Below are positions 26,830-35,260 of a stretch of DNA of 64,000 nt, piece by piece. Source of the stretch: Alphaproteobacteria bacterium (GTDB lineage Bacteria > Pseudomonadota > Alphaproteobacteria > Caulobacterales > Hyphomonadaceae). Both the position numbers and the translations under genes were made by a program. The notes under the pieces are model-generated. The model did not search any database. It was not told the DNA's origin and saw nothing but the letters and a program-made list of their open reading frames with translations. The number at the start of each line of letters is the position of its first letter. The first letter of the stretch is position 1. Location: NCBI GenBank assembly GCA_018222605.1, contig JAAEZZ010000008.1, positions 62,001 through 126,000 of the forward strand, in the 5' to 3' direction.

Positions 26830-29097
26830 CTATTGTCCACCGCCGCTGGTTGCACGTTCCGGCACTTTGGCCAGATTCAGCAGGCCCTGACCACAGGGCC
26901 GCAGGCACATGTCCGGGCTGCCTTCGATGGGCGTTGTGCCGGGATAGAGTGCGCAGGAGCCAGCGCATTGCTGCGGTTCACGCGGGTCGACAGCGGCCAG
27001 TAGCGTAGAGATCAGCGTATCGGCATCTGCGTCCGGGTCCCGCGCCTTCAGCAGGGCAAGGGCCGCCGATACGTGTGGCGCCGCCATGGAGGTACCTTGT
27101 TCATAGGCGTAGAAGCAGTTTTCAACGCCTTCGCCAGTGACCGGATCATAGCAATTGGTGGAGGCCTTGGTGGACAGCACGCCATCCGGGCGACCATCGC
27201 CATTATCATCGCGCGTCAGATCTCCGCCAGGCGCGAGGATGTCGACCTCCGGGCCAAAGTTCGAATACGGTGCAATCTGGCCGCGTGCGTCACCTGCTGC
27301 CACGCTGATCACATTGGCACAGCCGCCGGGCGCGTAATATTGCGTAGCAACCCGGGCATTTCCGGCTGCGGAGACAACGATCACGCCGCGCTCCGTGACA
27401 GAATCAATCGCATCCTGAAGAGAGGCCGGGCAGTATTCAAAGAGGCCTATGGACAAGTTGATAATGTCCGCCGGATTATCATTCCAGACTTCATTGCCTT
27501 CCTTGTCTTCCGCCGGGATCAGGCCACCAGCCCAGCGGATGGCGTCATTGATATCCGACAGGCGACCACCGCATTTACCGAGGGCGCGTACCGGAACGAT
27601 CTTTACATTCCATGCGCCGCCCGCAACGCCTGCGCCATTGTTCGTGGCGGCGGCGCCAATTGTGCCGGCAACATGGGTGCCGTGGAATGTATCCGCGGCA
27701 TACGGAACAGAGGGATCGCACAAATCGCCAGGGTCATTCGGATCACTATCGCGTCCATCGCCATCATTGCCCATGCGGGGGTCTGAGACCATGTCCCAGC
27801 CGGAGGCGATGTTCGGAGAGGCCTTGATGTCGGGGTGGTTCATCTGCAGGCCTGTATCGACCACAGCCACAACAATGTCGGGCGAGCCTTCCGTTCCCTG
27901 ACGGGTCCAGAAATCCTGAAATCCTGCGCCACCGCTGGATTCACCTTCGCCGGTGCCATTGTTCTGGAAGTGCCATTGCAGCGACCAGAGCGGATCATTC
28001 GGGGTGATGTCTGTTTCAGTGATCGTGCCGCCGGTGACATCAGGGCTGGTGCCCGGCGTATCAGGGCGAGGTTTGCGGGCGAACTGGTTTTCGAAAATAT
28101 AGTCCTTTTCGACATATTCGAACTGACCGGAGGCGCGCAGATCCTTAACGATGCACTCCGTTGCCATGACCGGATTGGACTGTACGGTCACCATGTCCGG
28201 ATTATCCGGGCATTCAATCTTCTGGTCGATGGCGAGGAAATTCTGGAAGGCGCTCTTGGGGCCACTCTGCGTATCGAAGCGCGTCGGGCTGCCGCCATCC
28301 TCGCCAATCTGTATCACCATCTGACCTTCACGCGACATGGCGACTTCTCCGCCCACGCCATATTTCGACAGCGTGTCCAGCATGACGGAATTGGCATCGC
28401 GCTGGGCGCGGATCGCGTCCTTGCTGATGACTGAGCGGCGGGCGAGTTTGCGGGCGGCTTCCTTTTCCTGAGCCGGGGCGGCTTCAAGTGACCGGGGAGA
28501 CAGGGAGCGTGTCTGTGTCGGGGGCTCAGGATCCGCCTCGGCTGTCCGTTCCAGCTCTTCTGTCGCCTTGTCGATTTCGCTGAGGCTCTCGTCGCGTTTA
28601 TTCGGGTCCAGCTTCACCCTTGGCATCACACGTGCAGGCTCCACGAGGGTCAGGCTACGGCTGGTGCTCGGAGCAGGGGCCGCGGCGGGCGGAGTATCAG
28701 CATTTTCCTCTGCGGCTTGGGATAGCGCTTCGGGGTCGGCCAGGAAGACATCATCTTCGGTCTCAAGCGCCATAGGTTCTGCGGGGGGTATGTCTTTCGG
28801 CTTTGCGATGATCGAGCCAATGGCAAACATTGGCCGCTCGCTTTCGGTATCAAATGTCATGTCATTGCGCAGCGTGCCGGCTATGGCGCGATCCATGATA
28901 TCTGCAGTTTCCAGAGCAGGTGCACCGTCTTGCTCCACAATCGTGCGGCCGCTGAGCTGGTCCAGTGTCGCGTCTGCCAGGTCACGGGCCCGTTCGAGGC
29001 GTGTATTCTGCTGATCACAAGCGGCCAGGACCAGCAAGCTGGCCATCGCCGTCCCCACAACCAGCCGGGCTGGCTTCGATGTCAGTTTCCGCAGCAT
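26830..29097 (-). CDS. S8 subtilisin-family peptidase lipoprotein
   Basis: A 755-residue subtilase exported as a lipoprotein (LAAC, Cys27, Asp28). An unusually long N-terminal region (about 28-340) contains a disordered middle and ends in a propeptide-like EYVEKDYIFEN (about 327-337). The catalytic domain has D414 in VVDTGLQ, H472 in HGTHVAG, oxyanion N580 in AAGN and S670 in GTSMAAPHV, so it should be active. Cysteines near 711-735 may form disulfides. It is the first gene of the operon, and a periplasmic proteolytic role is inferred. Confidence 0.93.
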   Translation of the reverse strand: MLRKLTSKPARLVVGTAMASLLVLAACDQQNTRLERARDLADATLDQLSGRTIVEQDGAPALETADIMDRAIAGTLRNDMTFDTESERPMFAIGSIIAKPKDIPPAEPMALETEDDVFLADPEALSQAAEENADTPPAAAPAPSTSRSLTLVEPARVMPRVKLDPNKRDESLSEIDKATEELERTAEADPEPPTQTRSLSPRSLEAAPAQEKEAARKLARRSVISKDAIRAQRDANSVMLDTLSKYGVGGEVAMSREGQMVIQIGEDGGSPTRFDTQSGPKSAFQNFLAIDQKIECPDNPDMVTVQSNPVMATECIVKDLRASGQFEYVEKDYIFENQFARKPRPDTPGTSPDVTGGTITETDITPNDPLWSLQWHFQNNGTGEGESSGGAGFQDFWTRQGTEGSPDIVVAVVDTGLQMNHPDIKASPNIASGWDMVSDPRMGNDGDGRDSDPNDPGDLCDPSVPYAADTFHGTHVAGTIGAAATNNGAGVAGGAWNVKIVPVRALGKCGGRLSDINDAIRWAGGLIPAEDKEGNEVWNDNPADIINLSIGLFEYCPASLQDAIDSVTERGVIVVSAAGNARVATQYYAPGGCANVISVAAGDARGQIAPYSNFGPEVDILAPGGDLTRDDNGDGRPDGVLSTKASTNCYDPVTGEGVENCFYAYEQGTSMAAPHVSAALALLKARDPDADADTLISTLLAAVDPREPQQCAGSCALYPGTTPIEGSPDMCLRPCGQGLLNLAKVPERATSGGGQ

Positions 29098-29305
29098 GTG
29101 AGATATCCCCGTATTTCTGCCAAGGTACTCCCAGCTCCTTAGGTTAACCCTTTAGCAAGATTATGACGAGGGTTAGGCCATTGTCCAACTTAAAGACATT
29201 TCCGGCAGGCTGGTTCCCTCATGCGTGTTGCCTTTTGGGCAAGTCGACCGAGGGCGGAAATCTTCTTGCTGGACATTCCGCCGGACGCAGTTGAAGACAT
29301 TGTGC

Positions 29306-30589
29306 ATGAATTCGGGAGGCTCCACACCGCCAGACATGTCGCGTCCGGATCGCCGGGGCGCATTCTTTCTCCTGTTTTTTTCCCTGATGGCTATTGGCGC
29401 AGGCAATACGATGCTGATTGCCGCCGTGCTGCCGCCGCTGACCCGGGAGATAGGCCTGCCGGACTGGATGGCCGGGGCAATCTTTGGCCTATCCGCGCTA
29501 TGCTGGTCTCTGACATCACCTTTCTGGGGGGGGCGGTCCAATCGTTGGGGTCGCCGTCCGGTCGCCGCGCTGGGGCTCGCTGGCTTCGGAACCTCGATGC
29601 TGCTGCTCTTCACGATGGGCTGGCTCAGCCTGAACCGGGTGATGACAGGCACGATTCTGGTCTTCACGTGTCTCGCATTGTCGCGATGCATTTTCGGCCT
29701 GATCGGCTCCGGCACGAACCCGGCGGCGCAGGCCTATGTCGCAGACCGGACAAGCCAGGCCGAACGCCAGTCGGAAATCGCGTTCATTACATCCGGTTTC
29801 AGTGTTGGCACCGTGATCGGCCCGGCTTTCGCCGCGGCGCTCGTGGCAACGCTGGGCCTGCTCAGTCCGCTGCTTCTGACTGCAGGGATCGCCTACACGA
29901 TGGCGGCCATGATCTGGTTTCGCCTGCCAGAGGAGCGTGAGCCTGTTACAGATGCAAAACTTATCGAAGAGATTCCTGGCGCGCGAGGCTTATGGCGCTC
30001 TGGCAATGTCCTGCCCTTTCTGATCTTCGCCGTCTCCCTCTCGCTGACGACCGGCGTGCTTACGCAGGTGTTTGTCTTCTCTGTGATGGACAAGCTGGAT
30101 GTCGCCGGGAAGGAAGCCGCCCAGTTTACCGGGCCGGCCTTTACAGTGGGGGCGCTTGCCGTGCTGTTGGCGCAGCTGGTGCTGATTCCGCGGATGAAGC
30201 TGAAGAACAAGACGCTGATGTGGGGCGGATGCTTGCCCTTGCTGGCAGGCGCGCTGCTCATGGTGTTTGCGGCGGATTATGCGACGCTGATTCTCGCGCA
30301 ATTCTGTATTGGCATCGGGCAAGGGCTTGCGCGGCCAGGCTTTTCCAGCGGCGCCTCGCTCGCCGTATCGCCTCAATTGCAGGGCAATGTGGCGGGACTG
30401 GTCATTTCGGCAAACGGGATGGGCTTTATCATCACGCCCTTTTTCGGGCTGTTCATATATGAATATGTGAACCCGCATTTGCCCTTCATCTTCTGCTCAG
30501 GCCTGTTGGTCTGCATGGCCCTGTTCGCCCGGTTCGTGCTCAAGGATGGCCTTGGCGAACCGGACGAAAATGAAATTGATGTGTTCTGA
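29306..30589 (+). CDS. MFS transporter
   Basis: About 427 residues with twelve predicted membrane helices. The MFS loop 2-3 motif is GGRSNRWGRRPVAALG (the DRxGRR position reads NRWGRR), which places it near the TetA/drug:H+ antiporter group. Loop 8-9 includes LIPRMKLKNKTLMWGG. The substrate is unknown. The start is uncertain: ATG at 29306 or 29336; a frame open to 29225 adds a hydrophilic leader unlike the family. It ends directly against the convergent transglycosylase gene. Confidence 0.86.
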   Translation: MNSGGSTPPDMSRPDRRGAFFLLFFSLMAIGAGNTMLIAAVLPPLTREIGLPDWMAGAIFGLSALCWSLTSPFWGGRSNRWGRRPVAALGLAGFGTSMLLLFTMGWLSLNRVMTGTILVFTCLALSRCIFGLIGSGTNPAAQAYVADRTSQAERQSEIAFITSGFSVGTVIGPAFAAALVATLGLLSPLLLTAGIAYTMAAMIWFRLPEEREPVTDAKLIEEIPGARGLWRSGNVLPFLIFAVSLSLTTGVLTQVFVFSVMDKLDVAGKEAAQFTGPAFTVGALAVLLAQLVLIPRMKLKNKTLMWGGCLPLLAGALLMVFAADYATLILAQFCIGIGQGLARPGFSSGASLAVSPQLQGNVAGLVISANGMGFIITPFFGLFIYEYVNPHLPFIFCSGLLVCMALFARFVLKDGLGEPDENEIDVF

Positions 30590-31936
30590 TCAGTTTGTGC
30601 CAGGACTGACCGCGACACCAACAGCCCCGTTTCCGGTGACCATGGCCAGCGCTTCGCGGGTCGGGTAGCCGTCTGCGACCAGCCCCTGAGACTTCTGGAA
30701 GGCCTGCAGGGCGCCTTTGGTCTTGCGACCGGGAATGCCGTCTACCACGCCCGCATCAAAGCCCTTGGCGTTCAGGGCCGCCTGTAGCGTCTTGATCTCA
30801 CTGACAGTCAACGGATGCAGATGGGTTGGCCAGGCGGCCACGGGCCCCATGCGCCCGCCCATGGCATCTCCTGACAGGCCGACGGCGAAGGCGTAGGAGT
30901 CGGCATTGTTGTAGGTCTTGAAAACCTTGAAATTGTTGAACAGCAGATATTTCGGGCCTTCCGCACCTGCAGGCAGCCACAGTTCGGCATAATTGGCACC
31001 ATTTGTATTGAAGGCACCGCCAGCGGCAGGCACCAGGCCAGTCTGCATCCAGCTTTCCATGCGGCGCTCATTGCCATCGGCAAGGCTGTAATCGAACCCG
31101 GTAGGGGCCAGCACTTCGATGCCCCATGGCTGATGCAGGGCGTAGCCGGAGCTGGACAGGTAATTGGCGGCAGAGGCGAGGGCGTCGGCTTCGCTGTTCC
31201 AGATATCCTTCAGGCCATCGCCGTCAAAATCCTGCGCGAAGGCAATATAGGTGGAGGGCATGAACTGGGTGTGTCCCATGGCCCCGGCCCAGCCAGCCTT
31301 TAAATCATCGCGCTGGGCATCGCCCTTTTCAAGAATCTTCATCAGGGAGAGCAGTTCGCTCTCGGCCAGTCCCTTCCGGCGGCCTTCCACGGCCATATTG
31401 GCCAGCACGTTCGGGCCATCATAATTGCCCTTGATGGCCCCAAAGCTGGTTTCCATGCCCCAGATCGCGACAATAGCTTCCCGGTCGACATTGTAGGCGG
31501 CCTCCAGCGCATCAAACAGCGCAGGATTCTCCGCCAGACGCGCCTGACCTGTCGAGATTCGGCTATTGCTCATCGGAACGCGCAAATAATCCCAGATCGG
31601 TTTGGCAAACTCGGCCTGGTCCTCGATTCCGGTCTGGGCAGGCTGGAACGTGCTTCCCAGCCACAGCTCCAGCGGCGAGATGCCGGTCAGAACAGATTTC
31701 ACGACAGCGCGGTCATGTCCGGCGGCCAACGCGCGCGCCGAGAAATCCTTCCGCCAGGCATCCATGCCGGCATGGCCTGAGGATTCGTAGCTAATGGGGC
31801 CAGTTTCCGGGGCAGGAGATGTCACGGGAGGTTGAGACGGAGCAGGCGGCTGCGGGCTGTGCGCACATGAAGCCAAAAGAGCTGTCAGGCTGGCCGCAGC
31901 AATGATATGAGACCGCCGAAGCGCGAACTGTGCCAT
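30590..31936 (-). CDS. Lytic murein transglycosylase (MltB family) with peptidoglycan-binding domain
   Basis: A 448-residue lipoprotein (LASC near residue 24, then a Pro-rich spacer). The MltB-type catalytic domain (SLT_2) has the catalytic glutamate in WGMETSFGAIKGNYDG and the block GWAGAMGHTQFMPSTY. A C-terminal PG_binding_1 repeat (VSEIKTLQAALNAKGF to GRKTKGALQAFQKSQG) anchors it to the wall. It cleaves glycan strands to 1,6-anhydro products. The ATG chosen follows CAGGAG and opens a clear signal peptide; an upstream extension of 124 codons is not believed. Confidence 0.92.
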   Translation of the reverse strand: MAQFALRRSHIIAAASLTALLASCAHSPQPPAPSQPPVTSPAPETGPISYESSGHAGMDAWRKDFSARALAAGHDRAVVKSVLTGISPLELWLGSTFQPAQTGIEDQAEFAKPIWDYLRVPMSNSRISTGQARLAENPALFDALEAAYNVDREAIVAIWGMETSFGAIKGNYDGPNVLANMAVEGRRKGLAESELLSLMKILEKGDAQRDDLKAGWAGAMGHTQFMPSTYIAFAQDFDGDGLKDIWNSEADALASAANYLSSSGYALHQPWGIEVLAPTGFDYSLADGNERRMESWMQTGLVPAAGGAFNTNGANYAELWLPAGAEGPKYLLFNNFKVFKTYNNADSYAFAVGLSGDAMGGRMGPVAAWPTHLHPLTVSEIKTLQAALNAKGFDAGVVDGIPGRKTKGALQAFQKSQGLVADGYPTREALAMVTGNGAVGVAVSPGTN

Positions 31937-31954
31937 CTTTTCTGCTCCTGAAAC

Positions 31955-31976
31955 TGCATGCTCATAACAGCATGCA
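31955..31976. promoter_or_regulatory. Inverted repeat upstream of the transglycosylase gene
   Basis: Perfect 8-bp arms TGCATGCT and AGCATGCA flank six bases. The repeat ends 18 bases before the transglycosylase ATG, just upstream of its ribosome site, in the divergent promoter region shared with rpmJ. It may be an operator or an mRNA hairpin that blocks translation. No regulator is identified. Confidence 0.5.
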
Positions 31977-32047
31977 ACCTTGACTCTCTTCACCGGATTC
32001 ATTACGCGCTCCGCTTTCCATTTCCTTATGATCCACAGGCTAGGCCC

Positions 32048-32173
32048 ATGAAAGTCCGCTCGTCTCTCAAATCCCTCAAGTCGCGTCACCGCGATTGCAA
32101 GATCGTGCGCCGCAAGGGCCGCGTTTACGTCATCAACAAGACTGACCCTCGCTTCAAAGCAAAACAGGGCTGA
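32048..32173 (+). CDS. rpmJ: Ribosomal protein bL36, cysteine-poor form
   Basis: A 41-residue basic protein ([20 protein letters not shown] and so on to KAKQG) of the large ribosomal subunit. Only one cysteine (C17) is present, so it lacks the CCCH zinc ribbon. This is the zinc-independent (C-) type, usual in alphaproteobacteria. It is monocistronic or leads the HAD gene 31 bases downstream. Confidence 0.95.
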   Translation: MKVRSSLKSLKSRHRDCKIVRRKGRVYVINKTDPRFKAKQG

Positions 32174-32204
32174 CGTGAACATGAACAGGCAATGAGGCGG
32201 CACT

Positions 32205-32813
32205 ATGGCTGTCCGGATTGTCCTGTTCGACCTTGGCGGTGTGGTTCTCGATTGGGACCCCACGCGATTGTATTCGAAGATATTCGAAGCGCCGCAGGAA
32301 CGCGACATGTTCCTTGCGGACGTCTGTACTATGGCCTGGCATACCAGGCATGATGCCGGCGAAAGCTTTGCGAGTAACGCAAAGCCTTTGATTGCCGAAT
32401 ACCCACATTACGAAGACCTCATCCTCGCCTGGGGCCAGCGCTGGTTCGAGATGTTCGATGGCTATCTGGACGGTACGCCGGATCTGATCGCCCGGCTGCA
32501 GGCACGGGATGTGCCGCTCTATGCGCTCTCCAATATGCCGGCAGACCCTTGGGAAGAGATGCTGGATGTCTTCCCTGTGCTGCGCGTCTTTCGGCATGTC
32601 GTGGTGTCAGGCGAGATCGGCATGGTGAAACCGGACCCCGCCATCTATCACCATGCTCTTGCCAAAATGGACAGTCCTGATCCGGCCGAAGTATTGTTCA
32701 TCGACGACAGTCTGAAGAACATTGAGGCCGCAGACGTGCTGGGTTTCCGGACGCATCATTTCAGGACAGTCGATGGCCTTGAAGCCACGCTTCGCTCTGA
32801 AGGTCTGATCTGA
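32205..32813 (+). CDS. HAD family phosphatase (YihX-like)
   Basis: A 202-residue HAD-IA hydrolase. Motif I is FDLGGVVLDWD (nucleophile D9 or so), motif II is ALSNMP, motif III lysine is in GMVKPDPAIY, and the metal aspartates are in LFIDDSLKN. The GG after the nucleophile and overall form resemble YihX sugar-phosphate phosphatases. The substrate is unknown. It follows rpmJ closely. Confidence 0.9.
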   Translation: MAVRIVLFDLGGVVLDWDPTRLYSKIFEAPQERDMFLADVCTMAWHTRHDAGESFASNAKPLIAEYPHYEDLILAWGQRWFEMFDGYLDGTPDLIARLQARDVPLYALSNMPADPWEEMLDVFPVLRVFRHVVVSGEIGMVKPDPAIYHHALAKMDSPDPAEVLFIDDSLKNIEAADVLGFRTHHFRTVDGLEATLRSEGLI

Positions 32814-32861
32814 CGGTAAGATAAGGTTGCCGCGGACCCGTTGCGCCGTAATATCCAGATA

Positions 32862-33392
32862 ATGATACGTGTTTTTCTTCTCGCATGCCTGTTTCTGGTA
32901 GGGGTGGCTCATGCCGAACCCTCTGACGAGATGTTCGAAAAGCTGCGCAATGCCCCCAGCGATAGTGAGGCGCATGATGTCGCGCTGGATATCTGGGCGT
33001 CCTGGATGGAGTCCGGCTCAGCGACCGTGGATGTCATCATGGAGCGCGGCGTGGACGCGCAGACCGCCGGAGACATCGAAACGGCGCGTGCACTGTATGA
33101 CCGTGCGATCCTGATCAAGCCGGACTATTCGGAGGCTTGGAACCGCCGCGCCTCAATCTTCCTGATGGAAGAGAACTATCCCGAAGCCTTGCGAGACCTC
33201 AACGAAGTGCTGCGTCTTGAGCCGCGCCATTTCGGCGCCTGGGCCGGGCTGGGCATGATGTTCGAGGGCATGGAGGCCCCTCATCAGGCGCTAGAGGCCT
33301 ATCGTGAGGCACTCGTGATCTATCCCCGCATGCAGCAGGCTCTGGCAGCCGAGAAGCGCCTCGCCAAGCTGACTGAGGGGCAGGGCCTTTGA
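32862..33392 (+). CDS. Exported tetratricopeptide-repeat protein
   Basis: A 176-residue protein with a signal peptide (MIRVFLLACLFLVGVAHA) and about three TPR units between residues 70 and 165, such as ARALYDRAILIKPDYSEAWNRRA and ALRDLNEVLRLEPRHFGAWAGLG. It is probably a periplasmic adaptor; partners are unknown. The ATG after the TTG frame start is used because it begins the signal peptide. It overlaps the next gene by four bases. Confidence 0.87.
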   Translation: MIRVFLLACLFLVGVAHAEPSDEMFEKLRNAPSDSEAHDVALDIWASWMESGSATVDVIMERGVDAQTAGDIETARALYDRAILIKPDYSEAWNRRASIFLMEENYPEALRDLNEVLRLEPRHFGAWAGLGMMFEGMEAPHQALEAYREALVIYPRMQQALAAEKRLAKLTEGQGL

Positions 33393-34338
33393 AGCGCATG
33401 CTGACCGCTGCTGCCCTTGGAATATCCGTAATCAGCACTGGCGCGTGCGTCTCCAGTGCGGCCTATACCTCCCGCGTGGAAGCGGCCAACCCGGCCGTTG
33501 GCGAGATGGTGGAGGTGAATGGCAGCAAGGTGCATGTGATCCAGCAGGGCGAGACAGGCACGCCGGTTCTGATGATACATGGTGCCAGCGCCAACGCACG
33601 GGAATTTACCTGGACGCTCGGTCCACGCCTTCAGGATGAATATCGCCTCCTGATGGCCGACCGGCCCGGGCATGGCTATTCCGAACGCCCGGACGATGCG
33701 ACTGAACTTGGCGTGCAGGCTGCACAGATGGCGGGCGTTCTGGACGCGCTGGCGCCGGGCGAGAAAGCCATACTGGTGGGCCACTCCTTTGGCGGTGCGG
33801 TTGCCTTGCGCGTTGCGCTGGATCGGCCAGACCTGGTGAAAGGTCTCGTCCTGCTCGCGCCGGTCACACATGACTGGGGCGGCGGCGGACAGGCCTGGTA
33901 TAACAGCTTTGCTTCGCAGCCCGTGATCGGCCCTGTTTTCAGCCAGTTGGTGCCGATTGTCGGGCCGCAACAGGTGGCCAGCGGTATCGATGGCGTGTTT
34001 GATCCTGCGCCCGTTCCTGAAAATTATTTTGAGAAGTCGGGCATCGCTCTTTTGTTCCGTCCGCCAAACTTCCGCGCCAATGCACGCGATGTTCAGGCGC
34101 TGGAAGCCGAGCTGGCCAAACAGTCTGAGCGCTATGGCGAACTCACTGTCCCCATTGTGGTTTTTTCCGGCAGTGGCGACACCGTAATTACGCCCACGGT
34201 GCATGTCGGCCGCCTGAAGAAACAGGTCCGGTGGAACTGGTTATTCTGCCGGCGGAAGGTCACATGCCGCATCATGCGGAGGGTGAAGCTGTTGCCGATG
34301 CCATTCGCCGTCTGGCCAGCGGTGAAATCTCCGGCTAA
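33389..34338 (+). pseudogene. Alpha/beta hydrolase lipoprotein with a C-terminal frameshift
   Basis: The gene encodes an exported alpha/beta hydrolase with a GAC lipobox near residue 20, oxyanion MIHGASANA, nucleophile elbow GHSFGG and catalytic acid region FSGSGDTVITP. At about 34226 the reading frame breaks: the base after GT of a valine codon appears missing. In the shifted frame the protein resumes as PVELVILPAEGHMPHHAEG and so on, supplying the catalytic histidine, and stops at 34336-34338. In the unshifted frame it ends at 34357 after a basic, unrelated tail without that histidine. This is either a real null mutation or a sequence error. Confidence 0.82.
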
Positions 34339-34391
34339 GACGCGCGCTCGATTTTAATTCCTCCCCGATTCTTTCAGATATGGAGCCTCTC

Positions 34392-34652
34392 ATGGACGAC
34401 GCCTCGATCCAGCATCTCACTGAAGCGACCCGCGAGAAGCTCCGCCAGACCGTCTCCAAAATAGAGCGTCTGGAAGAAGAGAAGAAAGAGGTCGCCGAGC
34501 AGATCAAGGAAATTTACGCCGAAGCCAAGGCGTTCGGATTTGATACCAAGGCGCTGCGCCAGGTCATAAAGCTCCGCAAGCAGGACCGTGCCGAGCGCGA
34601 AGAAGCTGAAATGGTACTGGAAACCTATCTGATTGCCCTTGGTGAAGCCTAA
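34392..34652 (+). CDS. gapR: GapR family nucleoid-associated protein (DUF2312)
   Basis: An 86-residue helical protein of DUF2312, named GapR in Caulobacter. The central helices KIERLEEEKKEVAEQIKEIY and FGFDTKALRQVIKLRKQDR match the family. GapR binds overtwisted AT-rich DNA ahead of transcription and replication and stimulates gyrase and topoisomerase IV. The second ATG is used because it lies six bases after GGAG; the first would put that site inside the coding region. It is probably transcribed with the next gene. Confidence 0.93.
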   Translation: MDDASIQHLTEATREKLRQTVSKIERLEEEKKEVAEQIKEIYAEAKAFGFDTKALRQVIKLRKQDRAEREEAEMVLETYLIALGEA

Positions 34653-34694
34653 GCGCGGTTTGCCTCTCGCGCCGGATGCGCCATAATATTTCCC

Positions 34695-35195
34695 ATGGGC
34701 AGGGATGTCGACGATCGCAAGAAACGCGCTGCGCTGCGCAAATTGCGCAAGGCAGCACAGCTGGCCGAGCAGGGGCTCGGGCCGCCCCTGTCTGACTGGG
34801 AGCGCCAATTTCTGGAAGAAGTCGAAGAGCGGATTGAGACTTATGGTTCCGCCTTCGCCGACCCACTGAAAGGCGATGAGGGAGAGCCGCTCTCCGCGCT
34901 GCAGCAGGTCAAACTCAAGGAAATCGACAAAAAGGCCCGCGGCAAGACGCGCAAGGGCTTCGGCCAGAAGAAGGGCGGCTTCAACAAGCGTCCTGTCCCC
35001 CGGGTGCGCCAGCTGGATGATGACATAGAGGCTGAGGACGAAGCGCCGCAGGCACCGCCGCCTATGCCCCGTGAGCTGCCGAAACTGGTTCGCGCGGCAG
35101 ACCTCAAGACTAATGACACGCCAGAGCAGCCCGCACGGTCCGCGCCGGAGGGGCGTCCGGTTTTCCGTGTTATCAATGGCGGAAAGACAGATTAG
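34695..35195 (+). CDS. Hypothetical basic protein downstream of gapR
   Basis: A 166-residue soluble protein with no family I can name. The N-terminal half is helical and charged (RKKRAALRKLRKAAQLAEQG, then WERQFLEEVEERIETYGSAF). A Lys/Gly-rich stretch (about 85-105, GKTRKGFGQKKGGFNKR) could bind nucleic acid, and the C-terminus is Pro/Glu-rich. It follows gapR by 42 bases. A 7-bp inverted repeat (35197-35216) without a T-run lies just past its stop. Confidence 0.75.
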   Translation: MGRDVDDRKKRAALRKLRKAAQLAEQGLGPPLSDWERQFLEEVEERIETYGSAFADPLKGDEGEPLSALQQVKLKEIDKKARGKTRKGFGQKKGGFNKRPVPRVRQLDDDIEAEDEAPQAPPPMPRELPKLVRAADLKTNDTPEQPARSAPEGRPVFRVINGGKTD

Positions 35196-35260
35196 GGAGA
35201 CCCGATCAGGGGTCTCGCGCGTACAAAAAGCAGATCATCCTGACAGATAAGGATCGCCGC

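Noticed and set aside
29221-29940. Alternative plus-strand frame at the start of the MFS gene
   Set aside because: It overlaps the transporter in another frame, lacks membrane helices and has no family signature.
31937-32308. N-terminal extension of the lytic transglycosylase
   Set aside because: It would cover the rpmJ gene and place the signal peptide in the middle of the protein.
34210-34230. Programmed -1 frameshift in the hydrolase
   Set aside because: The sequence around AAGAAACAG is not a standard X-XXY-YYZ slippery site and no stimulatory hairpin is evident, so a mutation or sequence error is more likely.
35197-35216. Intrinsic terminator after the gapR neighbour
   Set aside because: The 7-bp hairpin has no T-run on either side; it is noted only as an inverted repeat.
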